Positions 7,562 through 17,600 of a stretch of 19,945 nucleotides of DNA are shown in pieces. Under the pieces are notes generated by a model. The model searched no databases. It was given only the letters and a program-made list of their open reading frames with translations, and was not told the DNA's origin. Every line of letters begins with the position of its first letter. Position 1 is the first letter of the stretch. Source of the stretch: Scytonema sp. UIC 10036 (GTDB lineage: Bacteria > Cyanobacteriota > Cyanobacteriia > Cyanobacteriales > Nostocaceae); the NCBI RefSeq assembly GCF_009725235.1, contig NZ_WJFC01000239.1, positions 1 through 19,945 on the forward strand, read 5' to 3'. The translations under genes were made by a program, and so were the position numbers.

Positions 7562-7690
7562 GTGTTTTCGGATTTTTCGGCTTAACCGACAAGTATTGAA
7601 TGCGTAAGTCCTATTTTTTCCAGTCTTCCTAGTCTTTTGTAAACAAATAACAATCTGCTTCTGTGACCTCTACACAACAAGAACCCAAAT

Positions 7691-8863
7691 ATGACTACAA
7701 ACTACCTCAACATCAATAAATACTGTGGCTACACTCTAATAAAGCAAGGCAAAACTGAACTATTTTCACGAAATGAGTTAATAGATGTAATGTCCCCCTC
7801 GCTAGCAGAGTTAGAGATGTCAACTGAGAGAGAAATCCCGATTCCTCCAGAGGTTTTAGATTGCTACTCTAAGTACAGACCAACGCCTATCTTTCGGGTG
7901 AAGAAGTTTGAAGAACTAATTGGGACTGATTGTGAGATATATGTTAAAGATGAAGGGACAACGCCGTCGAACAACCATAAAGCAAACAGTGCTTACCTTA
8001 TTGCTTACCTCTGCAAAAAGGATAAAGTAAAAACGTTAACGACAGAAACTACTGGAAACTGGGGGGTTGCCCTAGCAAAGGCTGCAAGGTATTTCGAACT
8101 AGAGACAATCTGCTTTATTGATGCTGAAAGCAATAGATTCAGACCTGATAGAAAAGCATTGATGGAAAAGGCAGGAGCAAAAGTTATAGTAGTTGAGCAA
8201 GACGATAATCATAATGATTTGTTGTCTCTGTCGGCTGACGCAGCAATTCAATATACCCGTACACTGAAAGATGCGACTTATATCTTTGGTAGCGTCTATG
8301 GTTATTTTGTGATCCCCCAAACAATTATCGGTTTAGAGATAAAGGAGCAGTTACAAGAGCAAGGAAAATATCCGGATATAGTTGTTGGTAGTTGTGGTGG
8401 TGGAGCAAATTTTTTAGGAACAGCAGCAGTATTTATTATGGATCACTTGGAATCAGCCAAACAGGTAGAATTCTTTTCTGCAGAGGCTACGAGTTGCCCC
8501 ATATTAACACAAGGTAAGAGTGGGCTTTACTCTATTGATAGTCAGGGTTACTATCCTATGATAAAGACATACGGGATAGAGGGGCTGTTGAATGATGGTC
8601 AGTATATTGGCGGATTGGGGTCTACTATTATTGCTCCTGCTGTAGCCCATTATCACTCAAAGGGAATTATAAAGGCAAAAACTTTTACCCCAGAAGAAGC
8701 CCAAAAAGCATCTAATTTATTTCGAGAAACTGAGGGAAAAAAGGTTGCACTAGAAACGGGATATCAATTGGCTGCGGTTATTGAAAAGGCAAAAAGTAAT
8801 AGTAAAAAGATTATTGTAGTCAATATTTCTAGTGGCAGAGACTCAACCTACTCCATCGACTAA
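7691..8863 (+). CDS. TrpB2-like fold-type-II PLP enzyme
   Basis: This 390-residue protein aligns by eye along its length with TrpB2-type tryptophan synthase beta chains, and more loosely with threonine synthases. RPTPIFRVKKFEELIG (63-78) corresponds to the family's RPTPL region. NHKANS (95-100) places the PLP-binding lysine at K97. E119 in TTET matches the catalytic glutamate. SCGGGAN (234-240) is the phosphate-binding loop. SSGRD near the C-terminus (380-384) fits the end of the cofactor site. The substrate loop that is GAGQHG or GAGQWG in true TrpB/TrpB2 reads TGNWG here, so the natural reaction may be another beta-substitution or elimination rather than tryptophan synthesis. No TrpA or other Trp gene is adjacent. 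Two genes follow rightward, including a PLP-binding YggS-type protein. No clear ribosome site was seen. Confidence 0.82.
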   Translation: MTTNYLNINKYCGYTLIKQGKTELFSRNELIDVMSPSLAELEMSTEREIPIPPEVLDCYSKYRPTPIFRVKKFEELIGTDCEIYVKDEGTTPSNNHKANSAYLIAYLCKKDKVKTLTTETTGNWGVALAKAARYFELETICFIDAESNRFRPDRKALMEKAGAKVIVVEQDDNHNDLLSLSADAAIQYTRTLKDATYIFGSVYGYFVIPQTIIGLEIKEQLQEQGKYPDIVVGSCGGGANFLGTAAVFIMDHLESAKQVEFFSAEATSCPILTQGKSGLYSIDSQGYYPMIKTYGIEGLLNDGQYIGGLGSTIIAPAVAHYHSKGIIKAKTFTPEEAQKASNLFRETEGKKVALETGYQLAAVIEKAKSNSKKIIVVNISSGRDSTYSID

Positions 8864-8986
8864 AAATTTGGTTGAGCCAAAAAAAAGAGGTTTGGTATTG
8901 GGGATATCAGGTTGGACTGCCCAGTCGGCAGTATTGTTGTCCTCAATATCAATAAAATAAAACTTAAGCCGAGACTTATACGCTTT

Positions 8987-9442
8987 ATGAATAAAAATGA
9001 CTTAAGTATAAAGAAGATTTATCAAGGTTGGGGTGGCAATCAACAATCGGATATTCCGTTCATAGTTTGGTTGTTAGAAAACCCTCAAAGCCCTGTAGCT
9101 TTACCTGGTGCAATTTCTCTTCAATGCCATGATTTCATCCACATAATTCTAGGTAGAGGAAGAGAATTGCAAGATGAAGCCTTTGTTATTGGATTTACGA
9201 TGCGAAACGATCCTAAAACTAACCGTTACCATGTCGCCATATTTAAGTTGTTTTCCAGATTTTTTTACCCTAAAAAATATAAATTTAAAAGAGAACATTT
9301 TAAAGATTTTGAGGCTGGTTTCCTAGTCGGTAAAAGAGCTAAATTAAAAAGTATAAATAAGCTTGCTCCAGATAGTTATCAGGATATGTCAGTACGTGAA
9401 GTTAAAGAACAGTTTGGCATTGATGATGAAAAAAATACTTAA
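8987..9442 (+). CDS. Small protein with Coq4-type HDxxHx11E metal motif
   Basis: I start at the ATG at 8987 (151 residues). An in-frame TTG at 8912 would add 25 residues of poor quality and has no ribosome site. The core reads QSDIPFIVWLLENP, then LPG, then HDFIHIILGRG, then a Glu at residue 64. His48, Asp49, His52 and Glu64 match exactly the spacing HDxxHx11E of the Coq4 family, where it binds a divalent metal and serves ubiquinone synthesis. The following AFVIGFTMRND also fits that family's helix. Cyanobacteria make plastoquinone, not ubiquinone, so the role here must differ; oxidative or decarboxylating chemistry on a small molecule is speculation. The protein is shorter than typical Coq4 (about 220-250 residues). 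The gene sits between two PLP-related genes, 12 bp before the next start, which suggests co-transcription. Confidence 0.72.
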   Translation: MNKNDLSIKKIYQGWGGNQQSDIPFIVWLLENPQSPVALPGAISLQCHDFIHIILGRGRELQDEAFVIGFTMRNDPKTNRYHVAIFKLFSRFFYPKKYKFKREHFKDFEAGFLVGKRAKLKSINKLAPDSYQDMSVREVKEQFGIDDEKNT

Positions 9443-9454
9443 TAGGTCAATCAA

Positions 9455-10156
9455 ATGAGTAATTTTCTCGAGTCCTCGTCCCTCATAACGCGAATTCAGG
9501 ATATCTACACAGCTCTGCCACCAAGGGTGTGCCTGATTGCTGTAAGCAAGCAAGTTCCTGTAACACTTATCCGCCAAGCTTATGCTCTTGGGATTCGGAA
9601 TTTTGGGGAAAGTCGTATACAAGAAGCTCAAGCCAAGCAGGCTCAATTGCTGGATTTGCCGGACATTATCTGGCATTTTATCGGCAGGTTGCAAAGCAAT
9701 AAAGTTAAAGCTGCTTTGCAACAGTTTTCCTGGATTCATTCAGTGGATAGTTTAAAGCTAGCTCAACAATTAGATCAAATTGCACGTCAGTTAGGCAAAA
9801 AGCCTAATATTTGTCTTCAGGTTAAATTTTTGGAAGACCCTAATAAATCTGGTTGGTCTGTCTCGAATTTATTAACTTCTTTGCAAGAACTGAATGATTT
9901 CCAGCATTTACAAATTAGAGGATTAATGACTATTCCTCCTGCTGGGTTAACTCCTCAAAAGACTTTGGAAGTTTTTCAAAAAAATCAATATCTGGCTAAA
10001 CAGATTCAAGAGCAAAACTGGTCACGCATCCAAATGCAAGAGCTTTCAATGGGTATGTCCGAAGACTACTCCTTAGCCCTAGAAGCAGAGGCTACTATGA
10101 TTCGTCTTGGTCGAATTTTATTTGGTAATCGCGAAGCATTTCCCAAAGAGAATTAG
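9455..10156 (+). CDS. YggS/PipY-type PLP-binding homeostasis protein
   Basis: This 233-residue protein shows the full single-domain alanine-racemase-N fold of the YggS/PROSC/PipY family. AVSKQVP carries the PLP lysine (K32). It is followed by GIRNFGESRIQEA, then HFIGRLQSNK, IHSVDSL, RGLMTIPP, and LSMGMSEDYSLALEAEA with RLGRILFG at the C-terminus as the phosphate-binding region. Members bind PLP without known catalysis and buffer or deliver the cofactor. In cyanobacteria the housekeeping pipY is normally linked to pipX. Here no pipX is present and the gene follows a PLP enzyme, so it may be a second copy dedicated to this cassette. It is not an alanine racemase: the second domain is missing. 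Confidence 0.9.
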   Translation: MSNFLESSSLITRIQDIYTALPPRVCLIAVSKQVPVTLIRQAYALGIRNFGESRIQEAQAKQAQLLDLPDIIWHFIGRLQSNKVKAALQQFSWIHSVDSLKLAQQLDQIARQLGKKPNICLQVKFLEDPNKSGWSVSNLLTSLQELNDFQHLQIRGLMTIPPAGLTPQKTLEVFQKNQYLAKQIQEQNWSRIQMQELSMGMSEDYSLALEAEATMIRLGRILFGNREAFPKEN

Positions 10157-10288
10157 TTGCATTGCAAAAACTTATGCTGCTCCCTTACACCTTAGAAAGT
10201 GCAACGAGAAAAGGGTTTGTTTTAACTAAGAGGTTATTCGGCAATCGCCCTTAATGATACTTCTATAAGAGTGACAAACAAGGGTTAA

Positions 10289-11626
10289 TCAACCTTGTTC
10301 CGAGGCTGTGGTAGCAGCTGGGTCAAAGTCTGGCAGTTCTTCCTCCACTAGCCTGAGAGGGGGATATTGGAAAGCAACAATTGTTGCCAGGATGGTGAGT
10401 GCTCCCATGACAATGAACATCAAGCCAATGCCGCGACCCGTTCCAATACCGATGATTTTTCCAAGGCTTGCAGCTAAGGGACCATCGGCAGTTAGTAGAG
10501 GCTGGAAGACCTGGTCGGCTAGTGGTCCGGCGATAACATAGGCCAGGGGTAGAGATGATTCAGCAATCATTCCTGTCAAGGCAAAAACTCTTCCTTGTAC
10601 ACTGGGAATAACTTTCTTTTGAAAGATGGTTTGTATAGAACCGTTGATTATCGGCATACCAAAGAAAAAGAGGAAGGCGGCGAGAGTGAAAAGTGAGGCA
10701 TCTGGGCGCAGTCCGGCAACTAGAATGCAAAGTCCGCTGAGCAGCATGAAGATGAACACGCTGTTGATAAGGCGTTTTGGGCCTCCCCATATGGTCATTA
10801 GCAAGCTGCCGAATACCATGCCGCTACCGCCGATAGACAGTACAGTACCTAGTACGGCGGTCGAGGTGAAGGACAACAGTAACGGCGTCGCTAGTACTAT
10901 AACAATACCCAAAAGGAAATTAGTGGTGGTCAAGAATATCGTTAGCCCTAAAAGTCCAGGACGAGACGTGATGTAGGTCCATCCATAGACGACTTCGCGT
11001 AGCAGCGAATCTTTGGCTTCAGTGCCACAAGGCGTTTTCTTGACTTTAGGGAAGCGGACTATCAGTAGCGTTAACAGGGCAAAGAGGAAAGTAGCAAAAT
11101 CTAACAGGATAACACCCTGAATCTGCATGGTTACGACCAATATACCCGCTAGCGCTGGAGATATCACCTTGGCGACAGATTTTCCTAGGTAGATCAGACC
11201 GTTTGCACGGCAGAGATGCTGCTTAGGTACAAGTAACGTGATGCTAGCGGCATAGGCAGGTAACTGGAAGGCGCTGCAGATGGAACTTACGGCTGTAGCT
11301 AAGTAAACGTGCCAGACTTCCAGTTGATTGGCGAAGAGCATCAGTGCGATCGCTCCGGTTGAAAGACCTGCTCCTAAGTCGCTCAAAAGCATGGCTAAGC
11401 GTCGATGCCAGCGATCGATGAAGCTACCTGCTATTGAGGAAATGATAATGAAAGGTAGAGATGCAAACAAAGGAATGAGGGCAAACTGCGTAACTGACCC
11501 AGTATGCTGGTACACCCATATACCTAGCGCAAAGCTGGTTAGACCAGAACCAATAAGCGAAACCAGTTGTCCAAACCAGATGAGAGTGAAGACTGCCATA
11601 TTACGGGCATTGGTTTGTTGTACCAT
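10289..11626 (-). CDS. MFS exporter (drug/peptide efflux type, MFS_3-like)
   Basis: This 445-residue protein has about 12 hydrophobic segments and the MFS loop 2-3 signature at GSFIDRWHRR (residues 67-76). Similar transporters (the DHA3/MFS_3 group) often accompany NRPS genes, where they export or confer immunity to the product. The C-terminus is a short acidic tail (LVEEELPDFDPAATT) in the cytoplasm. The start ATG (11624-11626) has a strong AGGAG about 6 nt upstream. The gene lies 30 bp after the NRPS stop on the same strand, so the two are almost surely one operon. It converges on the YggS-type gene, with 132 bp between the two stops. Confidence 0.9.
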   Translation of the reverse strand: MVQQTNARNMAVFTLIWFGQLVSLIGSGLTSFALGIWVYQHTGSVTQFALIPLFASLPFIIISSIAGSFIDRWHRRLAMLLSDLGAGLSTGAIALMLFANQLEVWHVYLATAVSSICSAFQLPAYAASITLLVPKQHLCRANGLIYLGKSVAKVISPALAGILVVTMQIQGVILLDFATFLFALLTLLIVRFPKVKKTPCGTEAKDSLLREVVYGWTYITSRPGLLGLTIFLTTTNFLLGIVIVLATPLLLSFTSTAVLGTVLSIGGSGMVFGSLLMTIWGGPKRLINSVFIFMLLSGLCILVAGLRPDASLFTLAAFLFFFGMPIINGSIQTIFQKKVIPSVQGRVFALTGMIAESSLPLAYVIAGPLADQVFQPLLTADGPLAASLGKIIGIGTGRGIGLMFIVMGALTILATIVAFQYPPLRLVEEELPDFDPAATTASEQG

Positions 11627-11656
11627 GTTTTTCTCCTCATTAGAGTTGCTTACTAC

Positions 11657-14600
11657 TTACATAGACTGTGGAGCATCCAGAACACCACTATGCATAAAGT
11701 ATGAGAAGAAAGTACGGAGTAACTTATCATCTATTTTAGGGCAGCTAATTGAAGTACCTGTAAGTCCATCAAGCGTGTTCTGGCAGTCGAAATGTAAACT
11801 AGTTCTTTGATTTGTTACCTGCTCAGAGGAGTTTTTTTGAGAATAGAGAGCCACAAGAGGATACAAAGCGTTGTTAGAAGAATTCTTCGTGCTATGAATT
11901 AGTTTTGCTTGCCAATCATCATAAAACTCTTGCTGAAGTGGGTACCCCAAAGAGTGCATGCAGTGTACAATTTCGCTCCAGGCGAGAGAATGGGGATTAA
12001 TAAGATGAAAAGTCTTGCCCAGTGCTTCTTTCTGCCTAGAAAGATTGATAATGGCTTGGCTCACATAGTCTACAGGTGATATTTCTACCATCTCGTCCAT
12101 GTTTGGAACACTTCCAAGTTGCAAGCAGCCTTTGATAATTCTGTACAAAGTGTCATTTGTATTCCAAACACCCGTTTGACTGTGCCATCCTACCCTTCCT
12201 GGTCTGTAAATACAGCAAGGAATCCCGCGCTCACGAGCAATCATTACTAACTTTTCAGCTACCCATTTACTTTGAGCATAGCCTCCAGAAAGACCTTTGC
12301 TATGCTCAAGAGCGTCATCTTCTCGAACTACCCCTACTTTGAAATACTCATCTGAGAAAAAAACGCTATTAGTAGAAATAAAATGGACAGGTTTGATTTT
12401 GGCAACACTGGCTAATCTTAAAATTTCCTGGGTTCCAAAAACATTAGCTGCTTTCAACAAAGTATATGGATAAGCATGGTTAACCAGTGCCCCATTATGG
12501 TAAATGACGTCAATTCTGCTAGCAAGTTCTTGAAATTGCTCGAGTGAAAGAGCGAAAAGAGGTTGAGAAAGCGCTCCTATAACTGGAATAATTCGAGAGT
12601 CTAAAGATGCTTCCCAGAGAAAGTAAGATTCAAGGTTTTTTTGTATCCGCTTTTTGCCTTCTTCTGTACTAGAAGCACGAACTAAGCAATACACGTCTGC
12701 CTGTGTTTGATGAAGTATCTCGGCAAGTAAAAAAGCCCCCAGAAAGCCTGTTGCTCCAGTTAAGAAGACAGCTGATGGTTCAGTTATCGGCTCGTAAACT
12801 TGGTTTCCAAGACAAATTGTTGGATCTAAAACAGCTTGCGCCTGTAAATCCACAATAGTCATATTATCCTTGGTAGCAGAAGCCCCTGTCTGACGAGTAA
12901 CTTCTATAGCTTCCGCGAGTTCAGCTATAGTTGGGGTCTCGAATAATTGGCGCAAGGCTAACTCTATCTGGAAAATCTCGTTCAGCCGGGACATTACCTG
13001 AATTGCTGTTAGGGAATGACCGCCAATATTAAAGAAGTTATCGTGTACCCCTACTTGCTGTACTCTGAGTACTTCAGTCCAGATTCCAGCTAATATTTCC
13101 TCCACAAGGGTGCGAGGAGACACAAAAGTTTCTTCGAGATCGGGTCGAGTTTGGTCAGGTGTAGGAAGTGCTCGACGATCCACCTTGCCATTTGGTGTCA
13201 ATGGTAGGGACTCTAGGATGACGATTGCATTTGGTACCATATAGTCTGGTAGCTTTGCTTTCAAAAATTGCCGTAGTTCATTGATTGTGGCTGTGGAGTG
13301 CTGATGCGGCATTATGTAAGCAACTAGGCGTTTATCACCTGGGGTATCTTCACGGACGATGGCACAAGATGCTTGTACATGAGGATATTGATCCAATACT
13401 GTTTCAATTTCGCTCAACTCAATGCGGAAGCCCCGCACCTTAACCTGATTATCGATACGTCCCAGATATTCGATGTTACCATCCGGTAAATAGCGTGCTA
13501 AGTCACCTGTTTTATATAGGCGGGAATCAGGATCGGCGCTAAAGGGGTTAGGGATGAATTTCTCTTGTGTTAATTCGGGTCGGTTGAGGTAACCGCGTGC
13601 TAAGGAAGCACCACCAATGTGCAATTCTCCTGCAACACCCAGAGGCACAGGTTGTAATTGTGTATCTAAAATGTAAATTTGAGTGTTAGCTATGGGACGA
13701 CCAATGGATGCGATCGCACTTCTAGTTTGTAGTTGCTGTGGCTCATTTCTCAGTTGATAGATACTCGACCAAATTGTGGTTTCTGTCGGTCCGTAGAGAT
13801 TCCATACTTCGCTATCAGTTTGGAGTAATTGATGGGCTAATTGAGCGTTTAACGCTTCTCCCCCACACAAAAGTTTCATTCCTAACTTTTGAGTAGATAA
13901 GCCTGAAGCTAACAGCATTTGCCAAGTTGCTGGAGTCGCTTGCATTACCGTTGTACCTGACTGCTGTAACTCTAGTAACAGCCTAGTGCCATCACTGGCG
14001 ACTTCGCGTGCAACTACTACTACCTTTGCTCCTACCACCAGTGGCAAATACAACTCTAAAGCAGCAATGTCAAAGGATATGGTAGTAACTGCAAAGAACG
14101 TGTCAGCGTCAGTTACTCCAGGACAAACACTCATAGAAGCTAAAAAGTTAACTACACCTTTGTGACTAACTTCAACTCCTTTTGGCTGACCTGTGGAACC
14201 GGAGGTATAGATTACATACGCCAAGTTTTCTGGTTGGCTTCCACTGAGTGAATTTTCTAGACTGTGTTGGGTAATGAGTTGGCGATCGCTATCTAAACAG
14301 ACAACTTGTGCAGTAAACTCCGGCAAAAATTCTAACAATGATTGCTGAGTTAACAACACTGGTAGCGCTGCATCTTCAAGTACAAAGCGCAAACGGTCAG
14401 TAGGATAGTCTGGATCGAGTGGTACATAAGCTCCACCCGCCTTGAGAATCCCTAACAATCCCACAACCATTTCTAAAGAACGCTTTACACAAATACCAAC
14501 TAAGGTATCTGGTTTTACACCTAATGAGCGCAAGTAATGTGCCAACTGATTAGCGCGACAATTCAATTGATGATAAGTGAGTTGTTCATTTTCATACACC

Positions 14601-17600
14601 ACCGCCACTGCATCGGGGGTACGCTCTACCTGCTCCTCAAACAACTGATGAATACATTTATCAAGAGGATAATCAACTCCTGTGTCGTTCCAGCCAACTA
14701 ATAACTGCTGTTGCTCGGGTTGTGTTAGCAGTGGTAATTGCAAAATTTGCTCTTTGGGGTTAGCAACAATTCCTTCCAACAAGGTGACAAAATGCCCTGT
14801 CATGCGCTCTATTGTGCTGGCATCAAATAAATCAGTGTTGTATTCCCATGCACCCACTAGTCCAGTAGGAGAGTTGTGCATTGATAAAGTTAAATCAAAC
14901 TTAGCAATTGTGTTTTGTGCGCTCAATGAACTGATAGTTAAGCCAGCGATCTCTACTTCAGACATGGGTGTATTCTGGAGGACAAACATCACTTGGAACA
15001 GTGGTGAATAACTCAGATTGCGTTCTGGTTGCAATACCTCAACTAGCATTTCAAAAGGCAAGTTCTGATGGGCATAGGCTCCTAGAGCTACTTCCCGAAC
15101 TTGAGAGAGTAATTCGCTAAAACTGGGGTTGCCTGCCAAATTTGTACGCAGAACTAAAGTATTGAGGAAAAAGCCAATTAACCCTTCTATCTCAGAGCGA
15201 TCGCGGTTAGCGATCGGAGAGCCTACCAAAATGTCTGTTTGTCCTGTATAGCGGTAGAGTAAAGTATTATAAGCTGCTAACAGCGTCATAAACAAGGTAA
15301 CTCCTTGCTCTTGGCTCAGTTTTGCCAGCTTACGAGTTAACTCCCCGGTAATTGCAAAGTCTTGATGTGCGCCAGCGAAAGTCTGTATAGCAGGTCTGGG
15401 TCGATCTGTGGGTAGGGACAATAAAGCTGGTGCATCTTTTAGTTGTTGTTGCCAATAGGATAGTTGAGTTTGCAGTACCGAGCCTTTTAACCAGTTTCTT
15501 TGCCATAATGCGAAATCTGCGTACTGAATCGGCAGTGGCGCTAGGGGTGACGGCTGACCATGCGAATAAGCGTTGTATAGAGTTGCTAGTTCAGAGATAA
15601 ACACACCCATTGACCAGCCATCAGAGACAATATGGTGCATACACACTAGCAAAATGTGTTCTGTCTCATTCAGGACTACTAATGTTGCCCGGATTAATGC
15701 TCCCTTTGCCAGGTCAAACGGTTGAATAGCTTGTTGTTTTGCTAATTGCTGTGTAGCAATTTCTTGTTCGCCTCTTGGCAAATGTTGCCACTCAAAAATT
15801 GAGACTGTCCAAGTAATCTCTTTTTGAATGATTTGCGAAGGTTTTCCATTAATGGTGACGAAATTGGTGCGTAAAGCTTCGTGGCGATGAATAATTTCAA
15901 TTAAGCTTTGTTCTAAGGCAGCCCGATTGAGATTTCCCACCAGACGGAAAGCTCCTGGAATGTTGTAAATAGCACTGTTGGGCTTGAACTGGTCTAAAAA
16001 CCACAAACGCTGTTGAGCAAATGACAGTGATAAGTGTGCATTCCTTGGGGTTGGTAGAAGCGGTGGGGCAGCCAGTTCTAACTGCTGTTGCTGCCACTGC
16101 TGAATCTCTTGCGCCAATTGTGCAACTGTCGCTGCGGCAAACAAGCTACGCAATGGGAGTTCTACTTTCAAACTGGTGCGTATACGTGAGATGAGTTGGG
16201 TTGCCAGCAGCGAGTGTCCCCCTAGTTCAAAGAAGTTATCATGTATGCCCACTTGCTCTACTTTTAAGACATCAGCCCAAATGAGCGCTAGCATTTCTTC
16301 GATTGGGTTACGTGGGGCAAAAAATTTGTCTAACAGTTCGCGATCTAACTCAGGGGAAGGTAGGGCACGGTGGTCTACCTTACCGTTGGGTGTCAGGGGC
16401 AAAGCTTCTAGGATGACGATTGCATTTGGCACCATGTACTCTGGCAGCTTTGTTTTCAGGAATTGGCGCAACTCGCTAATTGTGGGTGCATAATGGTTTT
16501 GTGGTACAATATAGGCGACTAAGCGTTGATCCCCTGGGGTGTCTACTCTAACTATAACGACAACTGAGTGAACTGATGGGTGTTGACTTAGTACTGCTTC
16601 TATCTCGCCCAATTCGATACGGAAGCCGCGAATCTTTACCTGGTTGTCGATGCGACCAAGGAACTCGATATTGCCATCGGGGAGGTAGCGTGCCTTATCG
16701 CCTGTTTTGTAGAGGCGGGAATGCCTGTCAGTGCTAAAGGGGTTGGGGATGAATTTTTCTTGTGTCAACTGTGGGCGGTTGAGGTAGCCTCGCGCTAAAC
16801 CTGCACCACCAATGTGCAACTCTCCTGGTACACCAATTGGGAGCAGTTGTTGCTGTCGATCCAGTACATAAACCTGCAAATCGGGAATTGGACAACCAAT
16901 GGCACTTCCTGCTCCCTGACGAACATCTACGGTTGTAATTGGGCAGTAGGTGACATGGACGGTAGTTTCTGTAATACCGTACATATTTACTAACCTTGGA
17001 GATTCCACCCCGTGACGAGCTAACCAAGCTTTTAAGCTTTGAATTTCTAAAGCTTCTCCGCCAAAAATTACCCAACGCACAGCCAAGTCTGTTGGAGCAG
17101 TCATTGTTTCCTCTGCTCGGCTCAATTGTTGGAAGGCAGACGGAGTTTGGTTGAGAACTGTCACTTGTTCTTTGCACAGTAGGTCATAAAAGGCTGTTGC
17201 GGAACGGCTAACCCAGTAGGGCACAACTACCAACCGCCCACCGTAAATCAAAGCCCCCCATATTTCCCACACAGAAAAGTCAAAGGCAAAGGAGTGAAAC
17301 AGGGTCCAAACATCCTTTTGGTTAAAATCAAACCACTCTTGAGTGGCGGCAAACAGGCGTACCACATTAGAGTGATTAATTAGTACACCTTTGGGCTGAC
17401 CTGTGGAACCAGAAGTGTAAATGATATACGCTAGGTCTTGGGCAGTAGCAAGACAGATGGGATTCTCGGCAGTCTGTTGCGCGATAACTTCCCAGTCGGA
17501 ATCAATGCACAAAACTGGAATGTCTTTTTTGGGAAGGTTTTGTAATAGTTGCTGTTGGGTCAGTAGCAGGCTAATTTGAGCATCTTCCAAAATGAAAGCC

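Larger units (their letters stand above)
6375..7690. other. Repeat-rich, gene-free region
   Basis: No coding region is supported in these 1.3 kb. Contents in order: a palindromic dispersed repeat with a nested repeat (6432-6550); a cluster of CTTCGCG units (6672-6695); about 450 bp of AT-rich DNA with nothing recognisable (about 6860-7320); a hairpin followed by a T-run (7329-7375); a HIP1 site (7399-7406); and a second copy of the palindromic repeat (7490-7561). ACTTACGCA at 6574-6582 and its inverse TGCGTAAGT at 7601-7609 might be the ends of an old element, but 9 bp is too little to call one. The promoter of the gene at 7691 should lie in the last 100 bp; I cannot place it. Confidence 0.6.

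Noticed and set aside
6574..7609. 1-kb mobile element bounded by ACTTACGCA and TGCGTAAGT
   Set aside because: The shared ends are only 9 bp, no target duplication is visible, and the interior has no transposase.
8912..8986. TTG start extending the Coq4-motif protein by 25 residues
   Set aside because: There is no ribosome site and the added residues look unlike the family start; the ATG at 8987 fits better.
9389..9739. 116-codon minus-strand ORF
   Set aside because: It is antisense to the well-supported YggS-type gene and shows no family motifs.
9455..10156. Alanine racemase for supplying D-amino acids to the NRPS
   Set aside because: The protein is the single-domain YggS/PipY type without the C-terminal racemase domain or its catalytic tyrosine.
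10277..10299. Hairpin AACAAGG/CCTTGTT as a terminator between convergent genes
   Set aside because: The stem is only 7 bp with no T-run on either side, and it overlaps the MFS stop codon.
11328..11810. 160-codon ORF on the plus strand
   Set aside because: It lies antisense to the MFS gene and the NRPS 3' end, which are clearly real, and its composition is that of a shadow frame.
16734..17177. 147-codon minus-strand ORF
   Set aside because: It is an alternative frame within the threonine A domain, rich in Cys, Arg and Ser with no domain features.
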